Assembly: GCA_964524145.1 (NCBI GenBank)
Contig: CAZGCA010000130.1
Coordinates: 1-9,017 of the forward strand
Source: CAZGCA01 sp964524145
Lineage (GTDB): Bacteria > Hydrogenedentota > CAZGCA01
Direction: 5' to 3'
Length of the DNA: 9,017 nucleotides
The position numbers were made by a program, and so were the translations under genes. Numbering within the stretch: position 1 is the stretch's first letter; every line of letters starts with the position of its first letter. The notes beneath the pieces were generated by a model. The model saw only the letters and a list, made by a program, of their open reading frames with translations, ran no database searches and had not been told where the DNA came from. This document shows, piece after piece, positions 1-5,986 of the stretch.

Positions 1-1
1 C

Positions 2-751
2 GTGGTGGCTCTGGGGCAGCTGGCGGCTGAGTCGGAGGTCAGGGATGCGGGACTAAGTGTGGGAACCGTGACGGAACAGTACAGCGACGCTGTACCCGAA
101 GGCCTAATCATAAGCCAAAGCCCGGCCGCCGACACGAGTGTGCTCCCCGAATCAGCGGTAAACCTCGTCGTGTCGCTCGGTAAGTTCATCATCACCGTGG
201 AGGAAGGTGCCTTGGCTGGGGCCATCATCTACATTCCGACATGCGCGCTTGAGGAACCAACGACGATCAGTATTGAGGAAGATTCGGACCCTCCCGATCC
301 GCCGGCGGGAAAGAAGCTGAATTCTCCGGCGAGGATAGTGGCTTCTCCAGGGAAGCTCGGATTCCGGGAAGAGCAGTCTAGTTGTGCAGTGGACGTTACG
401 CTGCCGCTCCCGTCGGCGCCGGACGTTACCGACAGCATTGTCTTTGAGGTGATGTATTACAACACGAGAAGTGAATCCTGGGAGAACGATGGGATCGACG
501 ACGTGACGTACGATTCCGGCAACAAGCTCGTGTCGTTCACCACAACGCACTTCACAACGTTCGCCATTGTGACCATCAAGGCCGACGTCAACTATGACGG
601 TGTGAAGAACGCCATCGATGTCCAGAAGGTGATCAACGGCGCGCTGGGCATCGACATCAGCCCGTTGGACGCCGATGTCAACGACGACGACAGGGTGGAT
701 GCGTTGGACGTCCAATTGACTATCAACGCCGCACTTGGCATCGAAATCTAG
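2..751 (+). CDS. Secreted/surface protein fragment: PASTA domain, ZU5-like region, C-terminal dockerin-type repeats (5' truncated)
   Basis: The reading frame is open to the left edge, so this is the C-terminal 249 residues of a longer protein; the GTG at position 2 is probably internal. Residues 1-60 form most of a PASTA domain (AGLSVGTVTEQYSDAVPEG, then ISQSPAADTSV and a V-V-SLG end), lacking only its first strand. Residues 62-190 resemble a ZU5/GAIN-like beta domain: a VEEGAL...IPTCALEEPTTISIEE start and the typical FTTTHFTTFAI end, with two cysteines (C81, C128). Residues 194-217 and 224-247 are two dockerin-type calcium loops, ADVNYDG...D and ADVNDDD...D, with ligand positions D195/N197/D199/D206 and D225/N227/D229/D236. 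Such proteins are normally exported and anchor or assemble at the cell surface; the signal peptide would lie outside the window. No cohesin is visible, so the dockerin partner is unknown. A terminator-like hairpin follows at 860-908. Confidence 0.85.
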   Translation: MVALGQLAAESEVRDAGLSVGTVTEQYSDAVPEGLIISQSPAADTSVLPESAVNLVVSLGKFIITVEEGALAGAIIYIPTCALEEPTTISIEEDSDPPDPPAGKKLNSPARIVASPGKLGFREEQSSCAVDVTLPLPSAPDVTDSIVFEVMYYNTRSESWENDGIDDVTYDSGNKLVSFTTTHFTTFAIVTIKADVNYDGVKNAIDVQKVINGALGIDISPLDADVNDDDRVDALDVQLTINAALGIEI

Positions 752-765
752 AGCGACAGAACAAG

Positions 766-800
766 ATCGGGGACAGGCATCTATATTCTGTGTCAAGACT
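766..800. repeat. Candidate dispersed REP/RAYT-type repeat motif
   Basis: The sequence GGGGACAGGCATCTATATT followed by CTGTGTC has an imperfect inverted repeat (GACAG 772-776 against CTGTGTC 788-794, with one bulged base). From memory, GGGGACAGGCA-type motifs occur as dispersed repeats, often beside Y1-type (RAYT/IS200-like) transposases, in many environmental bacterial genomes. There is only one copy here, so its repeat nature is not demonstrated by this window. Confidence 0.25.
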
Positions 801-859
801 CTTTAGAAATGTCCTCCTGTGTTTCTTCTTGATCTCAAAGTAAGTGGTCGTAGTAGTAG

Positions 860-908
860 AGGGTGCGGGCTGCCCGTCTCCGCGATGCCTGCGCCCTGCC
901 ATTTTTTT
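860..908 (+). terminator. Probable Rho-independent terminator of the dockerin-protein gene
   Basis: AGGGTGCGGGC (860-870) pairs with GCCTGCGCCCT (887-897) over 11 positions, two of them G-U wobbles, around a 16-nt loop; four bases later comes T7 (902-908). It sits 109 bp after the stop codon. The T-run slightly displaced from the stem and the large loop lower the confidence. Confidence 0.6.
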
Positions 909-1104
909 GTCATAGTGCCAGTGCGACGCCACTTCGATCATGGGCAGAACCCCACCGTTTCGCACGATTTGCGGCTAATCGCAATAGCGTAACCTCCTGT
1001 CAATCAGCAGGATATGTGGACGCCGGCCCGGTGTCCCACCCCTCTCTCGCCCTTTTGGCATGGCTGTTGCCCCTTTACAGTTCCGGATTTGGGATGCAGC
1101 ACGC

Positions 1105-1111
1105 AAAGGAG
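1105..1111 (+). promoter_or_regulatory. Ribosome binding site fixing the start of the small membrane protein
   Basis: AAAGGAG lies 11 nt before the ATG at 1123 and 8 nt before an in-frame GTG at 1120. It shows that the in-frame ATG at 1060, 63 nt further up, is not the real start. Confidence 0.7.
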
Positions 1112-1122
1112 ATGTAGTTGTG

Positions 1123-1407
1123 ATGATGAACGTAGAGTCAGTCGTGGAAACAGCCAAAGGATTTGCCCTGGCGAACCCGCAGCTGGCGGCGCTTGGCCTG
1201 ATCCTTCTCGGATTGTGCGCGCTTGGCCAGAAGAAGGCGGCGCTGTTTATCGGGATGCTGACCGGTCTTGTCTATCTCAACTACAGGCTGGTACAAGAAT
1301 ACACGGCATATGCTGTTCCGTTCACGCTTGTTGCACTCAGTGTTGTGTGTACGCTGCTGTTGGTTGCAGGCGTTATTGTGAAAGGTCTTTGGGGAGGAAG
1401 AGCCTGA
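1123..1407 (+). CDS. Small integral membrane protein of unknown function (94 aa)
   Basis: I do not recognise the family. The product begins MMNVESVVETAKGFALANPQ and is otherwise almost all hydrophobic. A first membrane segment lies at about residues 20-34 (LAALGLILLGLCALG), followed by a short QKK turn. A second lies at about 38-55 (ALFIGMLTGLVYLNYRL). After a short polar stretch (VQEYTAY) comes a third at about 63-88, and the tail is KGLWGGRA. By the positive-inside rule the QKK loop and the C-terminal tail would be cytoplasmic, but this is a guess. The start is chosen from the AAAGGAG site; GTG 1120 is an alternative adding one residue. The gene stands alone, with a surface-protein gene upstream on the same strand and a convergent glycosidase gene downstream, and it has its own strong terminator at 1460-1500. 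Context gives no functional clue. Confidence 0.7.
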   Translation: MMNVESVVETAKGFALANPQLAALGLILLGLCALGQKKAALFIGMLTGLVYLNYRLVQEYTAYAVPFTLVALSVVCTLLLVAGVIVKGLWGGRA

Positions 1408-1459
1408 CGACGGGTGGAGAGACAGGGTCTCATATCCCTCCTCCGTGCTCCCGCACGCC

Positions 1460-1500
1460 GGGGTGGGTTGTCACCCCCACAACCCACCCCCCTTTCTTTA
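1460..1500 (+). terminator. Rho-independent terminator after the small membrane protein gene
   Basis: A perfect 12-bp stem, GGGGTGGGTTGT (1460-1471) with ACAACCCACCCC (1479-1490), encloses a 7-nt loop and is followed by CC then TTTCTTTA (1493-1500). The T-rich side lies only on the plus strand, so it serves the plus-strand gene. The convergent minus-strand gene ending at 1535 would transcribe into the same hairpin but without a T-tract. Confidence 0.85.
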
Positions 1501-1534
1501 TCGGCTCGCCCCCATGTAGCAATCCCGACCGGGG

Positions 1535-4183
1535 TCAGCTCACCTCGATGACGAGCGGCTCGTCATCTGCACTGAGAGAGACTCCGTCTTCGAACTCCAC
1601 CACCACTCCGTGGTCGGCGGGAACGAGCTTCGCCTTGATATCGCTGTCGCCCACACGTGCCGTGACGGTCTTGGCTCCATCGAACGATCCAAGAGAGAGA
1701 CGCTCGAGCCGGATCTCGCCGTAGCGAACGTCGAACGTGGCCGTTCCTCCTGATCCCGCCTTCCGCTGTGCGTAGCTTCCCCAGGCCGAATCGGCTGACC
1801 AGAACGTTCGGAACTCGTTCTCGTTCACGCGCGGGCGAAAGCCGAGTCCGCGGTGCGGCATGTCGAACGAATAGCCCGACAGGGCCACGAGCACCGCCCA
1901 CGAGGCCATCGAACGTGCGTAATGGTGGCCGCACTCGAACTCGTCCCACGGGTTGCGCCGCACGCCGTCGTGACGAGCGCGTACGCCTTTGACTATCTTG
2001 AGTGCATCGTCGATCATGCCCTCGTAGACAAGATGGCTGGCAACCTGGTACTCGATCCCGCACCATACTTCGTCGCTGTATACGAACCTGTCTACAAGCT
2101 TACCACCGCGCGGCCACGAGCACAGGATCAACCCCGGCTCGTCGTTGAGAGCGAAGACACGCTGGCAGTTGGCGTGGTCTTCCAGGGTTTCGTGCCAGTT
2201 GTGTGTGAATATCGCGCGCATCGTCGATTGCACGTGCTCGGGCTCAAACAGGTAGCCGAGCCCGTTCATGTGCGACATCCACTGCCCGATCAACTGGTCG
2301 GAGAGGCACCCTTCACCGTACTGATGCGGCGGCGGGTTGTCGCGCGGAAACTTGTGGACGTAATACTCGCCGTTGAAAAGGTCCCTGTCCATCCGCTCGC
2401 GACCGCTCTCGAAGACGGCCCGGTACTCGTCCGCCTTCTCGTTATCGCCGAGGTACCGGCATATCTCCTCGGCGGCACGCAACGCGCCCAGGTACAGGCT
2501 GCCCATCATCGTGTTCGGGCCATGGAACTCGATATCATACGTGTTGTGTTGCACAGCCTCCATGACGCCATCGCGGTCCTTGTCCCACTCTTTCCACGCG
2601 TACTCGAGCGCGCGTTGGGCCAGCGGCCAGAGCGTCCGGAGCCAGTCGTCGTCGCCGCACAGCTTCCAGTCGCGATAGAGCTTGATGATGCCGCCCATCT
2701 GGCCGTCCGCGGCGGCGTGAAACTTTGTCGGCGGGCTTCCCAACGGCAACTGCAGCCGGAAACACATCTTGCCGTCATCGAAGAGGTTGAACTCGTAATC
2801 GGTTGTGCGCATCGACCGCTCGAGTGAGGGGAAGAGAAACGGCAACGCCTGCGCGTAGTTCCAGACGTGCGTGCACGACCCTTCGCAGCACCCGCCCTCG
2901 TTGCTCGAGCCCTCGAATGCGTAGAACCTGCCGTCCTCGAGCCGCAGGCACGTCGTCGTCTTAAGCGTTGACATCTGGCTCGATACGGCGTCGAGCACGC
3001 ATGTGGGCAGCGTCGACTCGAAGAGCGTGTCGTGGAACAGTCGCGTCTCGCCGTAGAGCCGCTCCGCGTTCCGGTTGACGTACGCCGCGACGTGCAGGGC
3101 ATCCCTGAAATGCTGGGCGTAATGGTTCCTCCACGTTGGTGGCTTAGGGCCTGCCCAGTACTTGACGAACGTCGGGAAGTACCACGAAAGGTAGAACGGT
3201 ACGGTCGCGGTCTCGCCCGGTTCGAGCCTGATACGCGCGCCGATGGACCCGGTGTCGCTCTGCCCGTTGCCGGACGGTTCGTACGATCGCTCTTCGAACA
3301 TACCATCCGCCGAGAAGTCCTGCCAGAAGTCCTGGAAGTTGTCGAACCAGCCGGTCCCTCGCAGCCAGTGCGTTCTGTACGTGATCTCGGGCCACGCCGT
3401 CGTCACGGCTATCTGGCCGAACTTCGGGTCGTCCTCCGGGTACTTCTGTGAGGTGAAATATAGACCTCGAAGTGGACCACGCTCAACATACTCGTTCACG
3501 TTCTTGCCAAGGTGCCCCCCCAGAAAATCGCCGCTGCCAGGATACCCGATGGGATTGAAGATGTTCATGGCGATGGTAGCGTCGACGGGCGCGTCACCCG
3601 TGTTCTGCACCGTGTAAGAAAGGATCGCAACCGGAATACTCGAATCCGTGTCGTTCGACGGGATGAACGGGTTGTACGCTTCGAGAAACACCTTGACAGG
3701 GAGTGCACGGTCCTCAAACTCGATTTGAGCGAATGGGTACTCACCCCTGAACGTGCAGGCGTCCACATGCGGCAAGCCAGCACCCATCTTGTACAGTCCC
3801 TGGCCGTGTCCGTCGTCAACGTATGGCGTGGCCGGTGCTGACTCGAGCACCTTGGTGACTGGTTCTTGCCCTTCCGCTTCAGCCCATATGTAGAACCACG
3901 AGAACGGCAGCCGTGAGCCGATGTTCGGCCGGTTGAATAGGGACCAGTTCCGCAGGTCCCCTCGACCACCCAGCGAGATGCTGCCCGTACCTATGCCGCC
4001 CAGAGGAAACGCTATCTCACGGAGCTGGTCGCCATGGTACGGTGGCAACGTATCGAGCGTATCCGGGCCACCCTCCTGACGCTCCGACCCGACAGCTTTG
4101 CGCGGGACAAGAACGAATGCAGCCGCCAGAAAAGCGGTCACCACCAAGAACAACGCACTTGAAAAACAATGTGCTCCTTGCAT
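1535..4183 (-). CDS. Exported GH116 (GBA2-like, DUF608) glycoside hydrolase, 882 aa
   Basis: Family GH116 comprises retaining beta-glycosidases acting on beta-glucosides, beta-xylosides or glucosylceramide-type substrates; the substrate here cannot be read from sequence. The start is ATG 4183, preceded at 7 nt by AAGGAG. The first 33 or so residues are a hydrophobic export signal (SSALFLVVTAFLAAAFVLVP). The N-terminal GBA2_N-type domain begins near residue 50 with FPLGGIGTGSISLGGRGDLR, followed by NWSLFNRPN. The catalytic (alpha/alpha)6 region contains NEGGCCEGSCTHVWNYAQAL, aligning roughly with the human GBA2 nucleophile segment; E429 is the likely nucleophile, E434 the alternative. HNTYDIEFHGPN supplies D550, matching the family acid/base aspartate. 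A beta-rich tail covers about the last 75 residues. It is monocistronic, with its own promoter at 4253-4281, divergent from the pyr operon. I see no frameshift or missing catalytic segment. Confidence 0.92.
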   Translation of the reverse strand: MQGAHCFSSALFLVVTAFLAAAFVLVPRKAVGSERQEGGPDTLDTLPPYHGDQLREIAFPLGGIGTGSISLGGRGDLRNWSLFNRPNIGSRLPFSWFYIWAEAEGQEPVTKVLESAPATPYVDDGHGQGLYKMGAGLPHVDACTFRGEYPFAQIEFEDRALPVKVFLEAYNPFIPSNDTDSSIPVAILSYTVQNTGDAPVDATIAMNIFNPIGYPGSGDFLGGHLGKNVNEYVERGPLRGLYFTSQKYPEDDPKFGQIAVTTAWPEITYRTHWLRGTGWFDNFQDFWQDFSADGMFEERSYEPSGNGQSDTGSIGARIRLEPGETATVPFYLSWYFPTFVKYWAGPKPPTWRNHYAQHFRDALHVAAYVNRNAERLYGETRLFHDTLFESTLPTCVLDAVSSQMSTLKTTTCLRLEDGRFYAFEGSSNEGGCCEGSCTHVWNYAQALPFLFPSLERSMRTTDYEFNLFDDGKMCFRLQLPLGSPPTKFHAAADGQMGGIIKLYRDWKLCGDDDWLRTLWPLAQRALEYAWKEWDKDRDGVMEAVQHNTYDIEFHGPNTMMGSLYLGALRAAEEICRYLGDNEKADEYRAVFESGRERMDRDLFNGEYYVHKFPRDNPPPHQYGEGCLSDQLIGQWMSHMNGLGYLFEPEHVQSTMRAIFTHNWHETLEDHANCQRVFALNDEPGLILCSWPRGGKLVDRFVYSDEVWCGIEYQVASHLVYEGMIDDALKIVKGVRARHDGVRRNPWDEFECGHHYARSMASWAVLVALSGYSFDMPHRGLGFRPRVNENEFRTFWSADSAWGSYAQRKAGSGGTATFDVRYGEIRLERLSLGSFDGAKTVTARVGDSDIKAKLVPADHGVVVEFEDGVSLSADDEPLVIEVS

Positions 4184-4190
4184 AACGTGT

Positions 4191-4196
4191 CTCCTT
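4191..4196 (-). promoter_or_regulatory. Ribosome binding site deciding the GH116 start
   Basis: Read on the minus strand, AAGGAG sits 7 nt before ATG 4183-4181. The in-frame GTG at 4219 would place twelve residues rich in arginine before the signal peptide and has no comparable site. Confidence 0.75.
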
Positions 4197-4252
4197 CGCC
4201 AATGCACCACTGACCGCACCCCCTTACTGTTGTCTCCCAGCTCTGCGGGTAG

Positions 4253-4281
4253 AGTATACGTCGCTGCCCGTCACGAGTCAA
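4253..4281 (-). promoter_or_regulatory. Sigma70-type promoter for the GH116 gene
   Basis: On the minus strand TTGACT (4281-4276), a 17-nt spacer and TATACT (4258-4253) each match consensus at 5 of 6 positions. The predicted start near 4246 gives a leader of roughly 63 nt. Confidence 0.75.
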
Positions 4282-4306
4282 TCTTCGAGGTTCGGCGACG
4301 CGACGC

Positions 4307-4335
4307 TTGACACGGCCGTCAATCTCGGTTACCAT
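4307..4335 (+). promoter_or_regulatory. Sigma70-type promoter of the pyr operon
   Basis: TTGACA (4307-4312), a 17-nt spacer and TACCAT (4330-4335): perfect -35, -10 matching 4 of 6 including the key second A and last T. The start is expected at about 4342-4343, leaving a leader of about 122 nt before pyrR, within which lies the terminator at 4394-4429. Confidence 0.7.
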
Positions 4336-4345
4336 GTCTCCTGGT

Positions 4346-4397
4346 TGCAGAGAGAGATTGCCTGCATGGAAAGGGCGGACAATGCCGAGAGATGGCC
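4346..4397 (+). promoter_or_regulatory. Duplicated PyrR-loop-like motif in the pyr leader
   Basis: Two related segments occur in the leader: TGCAGAGAGAGATTGCC (4346-4362) and TGCCGAGAGATGGCC (4383-4397). Removing one GA from the first leaves 13 of 15 identical positions. Each contains a CNGAGAG core (CAGAGAG 4348-4354; CCGAGAG 4385-4391) resembling the conserved CCNGAGAGG loop bound by PyrR in Bacillus-type pyr leaders, though the flanking closing positions differ (G and A). The second copy can fold as GCC-GAGAGAT-GGC (4384-4396), and its right arm is also the start of the terminator's left arm, so the two structures would compete. PyrR binding is inferred from the motif, its position and the pyrR gene immediately downstream. 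I could not identify a convincing antiterminator. Confidence 0.5.
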
Positions 4398-4468
4398 TCC
4401 TTGAGTACGAAAGGGGAGGCCTTTTTTTTGGCGGGCATGCTGTAGTGGCGGGTAACGCGGTCGTATGA
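4382..4468 (+). CDS. Possible 28-residue leader peptide crossing the pyr attenuator
   Basis: An ATG at 4382, with AAAGGG (4370-4375) 6 nt upstream, opens a 28-codon frame. It runs through the whole terminator hairpin and its T8 tract (leucine-phenylalanine-phenylalanine codons there) and stops with TGA at 4466-4468. That stop overlaps the pyrR start as ATGA (4465-4468). pyrR itself has only weak Shine-Dalgarno sequence, so coupling through this frame would explain its translation. The arrangement recalls the E. coli pyrBI leader, where ribosomes following RNA polymerase closely prevent attenuation when UTP is low. Short open frames also exist in the other two frames here (4366-4404 and 4392-4445), so the assignment is tentative. 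Confidence 0.35.
   Translation: MPRDGLLEYERGGLFFGGHAVVAGNAVV
4394..4429 (+). terminator. Intrinsic terminator/attenuator in the pyr operon leader
   Basis: GGCCTCC (4394-4400) pairs perfectly with GGAGGCC (4415-4421), and CCTT against AAGG can add to the stem in an alternative pairing; T8 (4422-4429) follows at once. It lies about 50 nt after the predicted transcription start and 36 nt before pyrR. It cannot belong to the divergent upstream gene, so it must act on the pyr transcript itself, the expected position for attenuation control. Confidence 0.85.
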
Positions 4469-5007
4469 GCTCCAAGAAGTCACAGCCGATACTGGACAAG
4501 GCGGAGATGGGCAAGTGCGTCTCGAAGATCGCTGATGAGATCCTGTCCCGGCACGCCGACCCCGCAACGCTCGCCGTCATAGGCATACAAACCCGCGGCG
4601 TCCAGCTCGCCGAAAGGATCGTCAGAAGGATTAAGAGGACAACGGGCGCTGACGTGCCGTTGGGCACGCTCGACATAACGCTCTACCGCGACGACATCGG
4701 GACGATGGCGGAACAACCCGTCATGCGTAGCACGTCCATCGAGTTCGATGTCACGGGAAAAACGATTGTGCTGGTGGACGATGTCTTGTTCAACGGGCGA
4801 ACGGTGCGCGCTGCGCTCGATCAGGTTATGGATTTCGGCAGGCCGGAACGGATCGAGCTCGCCGTATTGATCGATCGCGGTCACCGCGAGCTGCCTATTC
4901 AAGCCGACTACGTTGGTACGAAGATAGAGACCGGAAAAGACGACTCGGTCAATGTGAGTCTGCGCGAGATCGATGGCGTGGACAAAGTCGAGGTCGCGAA
5001 AGGCTAG
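4465..5007 (+). CDS. pyrR: PyrR, bifunctional pyr regulator / uracil phosphoribosyltransferase
   Basis: 180 residues, the usual PyrR length. In the known family PyrR binds pyr mRNA leaders in response to UMP/UTP against PRPP and promotes attenuation, often with weak uracil phosphoribosyltransferase activity (uracil + PRPP to UMP). Visible family features are GIQTRG (40-45), GTLDITLYRDD (67-77), the PRPP-binding loop IVLVDDVLFNGRT (101-113) and LIDRGHRELPIQADYVG (135-151). It is the first gene of a pyrR-pyrB-pyrC operon, downstream of a leader terminator, the classic location for an autoregulated PyrR. Its ATG has no strong ribosome binding site (only G-rich GGCGGG about 10 nt up) but overlaps the stop of a possible leader ORF. 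pyrB follows after 9 nt. Confidence 0.96.
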   Translation: MSSKKSQPILDKAEMGKCVSKIADEILSRHADPATLAVIGIQTRGVQLAERIVRRIKRTTGADVPLGTLDITLYRDDIGTMAEQPVMRSTSIEFDVTGKTIVLVDDVLFNGRTVRAALDQVMDFGRPERIELAVLIDRGHRELPIQADYVGTKIETGKDDSVNVSLREIDGVDKVEVAKG

Positions 5008-5010
5008 GAA
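5006..5010 (+). promoter_or_regulatory. Ribosome binding site of pyrB overlapping the pyrR stop
   Basis: AGGAA spans the last bases of the pyrR TAG and sits 6 nt before the GTG at 5017, supporting that start and translational coupling of the two genes. Confidence 0.55.
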
Positions 5011-5016
5011 CGCGAC

Positions 5017-5985
5017 GTGCCGAAGAAAGCCGTATCGAGAAGGAAGTCCGGCAAAGCCGCTGGATGGCGACACAAGGATCTGCTCGGCCTTCAGGAGTTT
5101 TCGCGCGGGGACATAGAGCTTATCCTCGACACAGCCGCTTCGTTCAAGGAAGTCTCGACACGCACAATAAAGAAGGTGCCCGCGTTGCGCGGCAAGACAA
5201 TCGTCAACCTGTTTTTCGAGCCGAGCACGCGCACGCGCACGTCGTTCGAGCTGGCCGCAAAGCGGCTCAGCGGCGACCTCATCAGCATTGCCGGGGGCAC
5301 GTCAAGCATTGTCAAGGGCGAAACGATCACCGACACCCTGGCAAACATCGAGGCGATGAACGTCGACATAGTGGTCGTGCGCCATTCCGCAGCGGGCGCT
5401 CCGCATCTGCTCGCGAGACAGAGTGACGCGTCGGTGGTGAACGCGGGCGACGGTGCACACGCCCATCCCACCCAGGCGTTGCTCGACATGTACACGGTGC
5501 GCGAGAAGCTGGGACGGTTGGACGGTATCAAGCTCGCGATGATCGGCGACATAGCGCACAGCCGCGTTGCGCGTTCGAACATTTGGGGGTTCTCGAAGTT
5601 CGACACGGAGATATGCCTCTGCGGGCCGACGACGCTGATGCCGCCGCAGGTCGAGAAGATGGGCGTGAAGGTGACGCACGACCTCGACGAAGCCCTGTCG
5701 GGCGCCAACGTTGTCTACGTCCTCCGCATCCAGCACGAACGGCAGCGCAAGGGACTGCTGCCGACGATACGCGAGTACGTGCGATTGTTCGGGATCGACG
5801 AGGACAAGATGAAGCTTGCGCCGCCCGACGCGCTCGTGATGCATCCGGGACCGATGAACCGCGACATCGAGCTGGCGAGCGCGGTCGCCGACGGCCCCCG
5901 CTCGGTCATACTCGAACAGGTGACAAACGGGGTCGCCGTGCGCATGGCCGTGTTGTACCTCTTGGGTACGAGACAAAGGAACTGA
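5017..5985 (+). CDS. pyrB: Aspartate carbamoyltransferase catalytic chain
   Basis: Catalyses carbamoyl phosphate + L-aspartate to N-carbamoyl-L-aspartate, the committed step of pyrimidine synthesis, in the cytoplasm, normally as trimers. The 322 residues carry the carbamoyl-phosphate loop FFEPSTRTRTSFE (66-78) and the mobile loop SSIVKGET (96-103), with S96 and K100 aligning to S80 and K84 of the E. coli enzyme. RHSAAGAPH (122-130), HPTQALLDMYT (150-160) and HPGPMNRDIE (276-285) follow in the expected order. The start is GTG with AGGAA 6 nt upstream. Compared with B. subtilis PyrB there is a basic N-terminal extension of about 18 residues (PKKAVSRRKSGKAAGWRHK); no later in-frame start has better support. 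No pyrI regulatory chain is present, so allosteric control of the E. coli type is unlikely unless encoded elsewhere. The stop lies 1 nt before pyrC. Confidence 0.96.
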   Translation: MPKKAVSRRKSGKAAGWRHKDLLGLQEFSRGDIELILDTAASFKEVSTRTIKKVPALRGKTIVNLFFEPSTRTRTSFELAAKRLSGDLISIAGGTSSIVKGETITDTLANIEAMNVDIVVVRHSAAGAPHLLARQSDASVVNAGDGAHAHPTQALLDMYTVREKLGRLDGIKLAMIGDIAHSRVARSNIWGFSKFDTEICLCGPTTLMPPQVEKMGVKVTHDLDEALSGANVVYVLRIQHERQRKGLLPTIREYVRLFGIDEDKMKLAPPDALVMHPGPMNRDIELASAVADGPRSVILEQVTNGVAVRMAVLYLLGTRQRN

Positions 5986-5986
5986 T

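Larger units (their letters stand above)
752..1122. other. Gene-poor intergenic stretch (about 370 bp)
   Basis: No convincing coding region on either strand. The stretch holds a candidate dispersed-repeat motif at 766-800 (GGGGACAGGCATCTATATT core), the terminator-like hairpin at 860-908, a short inverted repeat TTGCG-GCTAAT-CGCAA at 969-984, and the ribosome binding site of the downstream small gene at 1105-1111. I could not find a convincing -35/-10 pair for that small gene, so where its transcript starts is unknown. Confidence 0.6.

Noticed and set aside
723..965. Minus-strand 80-codon frame that might be a transposase remnant
   Set aside because: It runs through the terminator hairpin and low-complexity threonine codons, with no recognisable transposase motif.
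969..984. TTGCG-GCTAAT-CGCAA inverted repeat as an operator or terminator
   Set aside because: Only 5 bp, no T-tract and no promoter elements around it; likely chance.
1014..1724. Plus-strand 236-codon frame overlapping the small membrane gene and the GH116 3' end
   Set aside because: Low-complexity, cysteine/proline/serine-rich translation crossing a strong terminator and antisense to a well-supported gene.
2506..3306. Long minus-strand frame within the GH116 gene
   Set aside because: Arginine/serine-rich shadow translation of a GC-rich gene in another frame of the same strand; no domain.
4184..4219. Upstream GTG start adding 12 residues to the GH116 protein
   Set aside because: The ATG at 4183 has AAGGAG at 7 nt and starts a clean signal peptide; the GTG has no comparable site and would put several arginines in front of it.
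4334..4381. Longer version (44 codons) of the pyr leader ORF beginning at ATG 4334
   Set aside because: This ATG lies inside the predicted -10 box, so it would not be in the transcript.
4366..4404. 12-codon leader frame (starting MERADN) ending in the terminator's left arm
   Set aside because: It has only a loose GAGAG sequence as ribosome binding site; kept as an alternative to the 4382 frame but not annotated.
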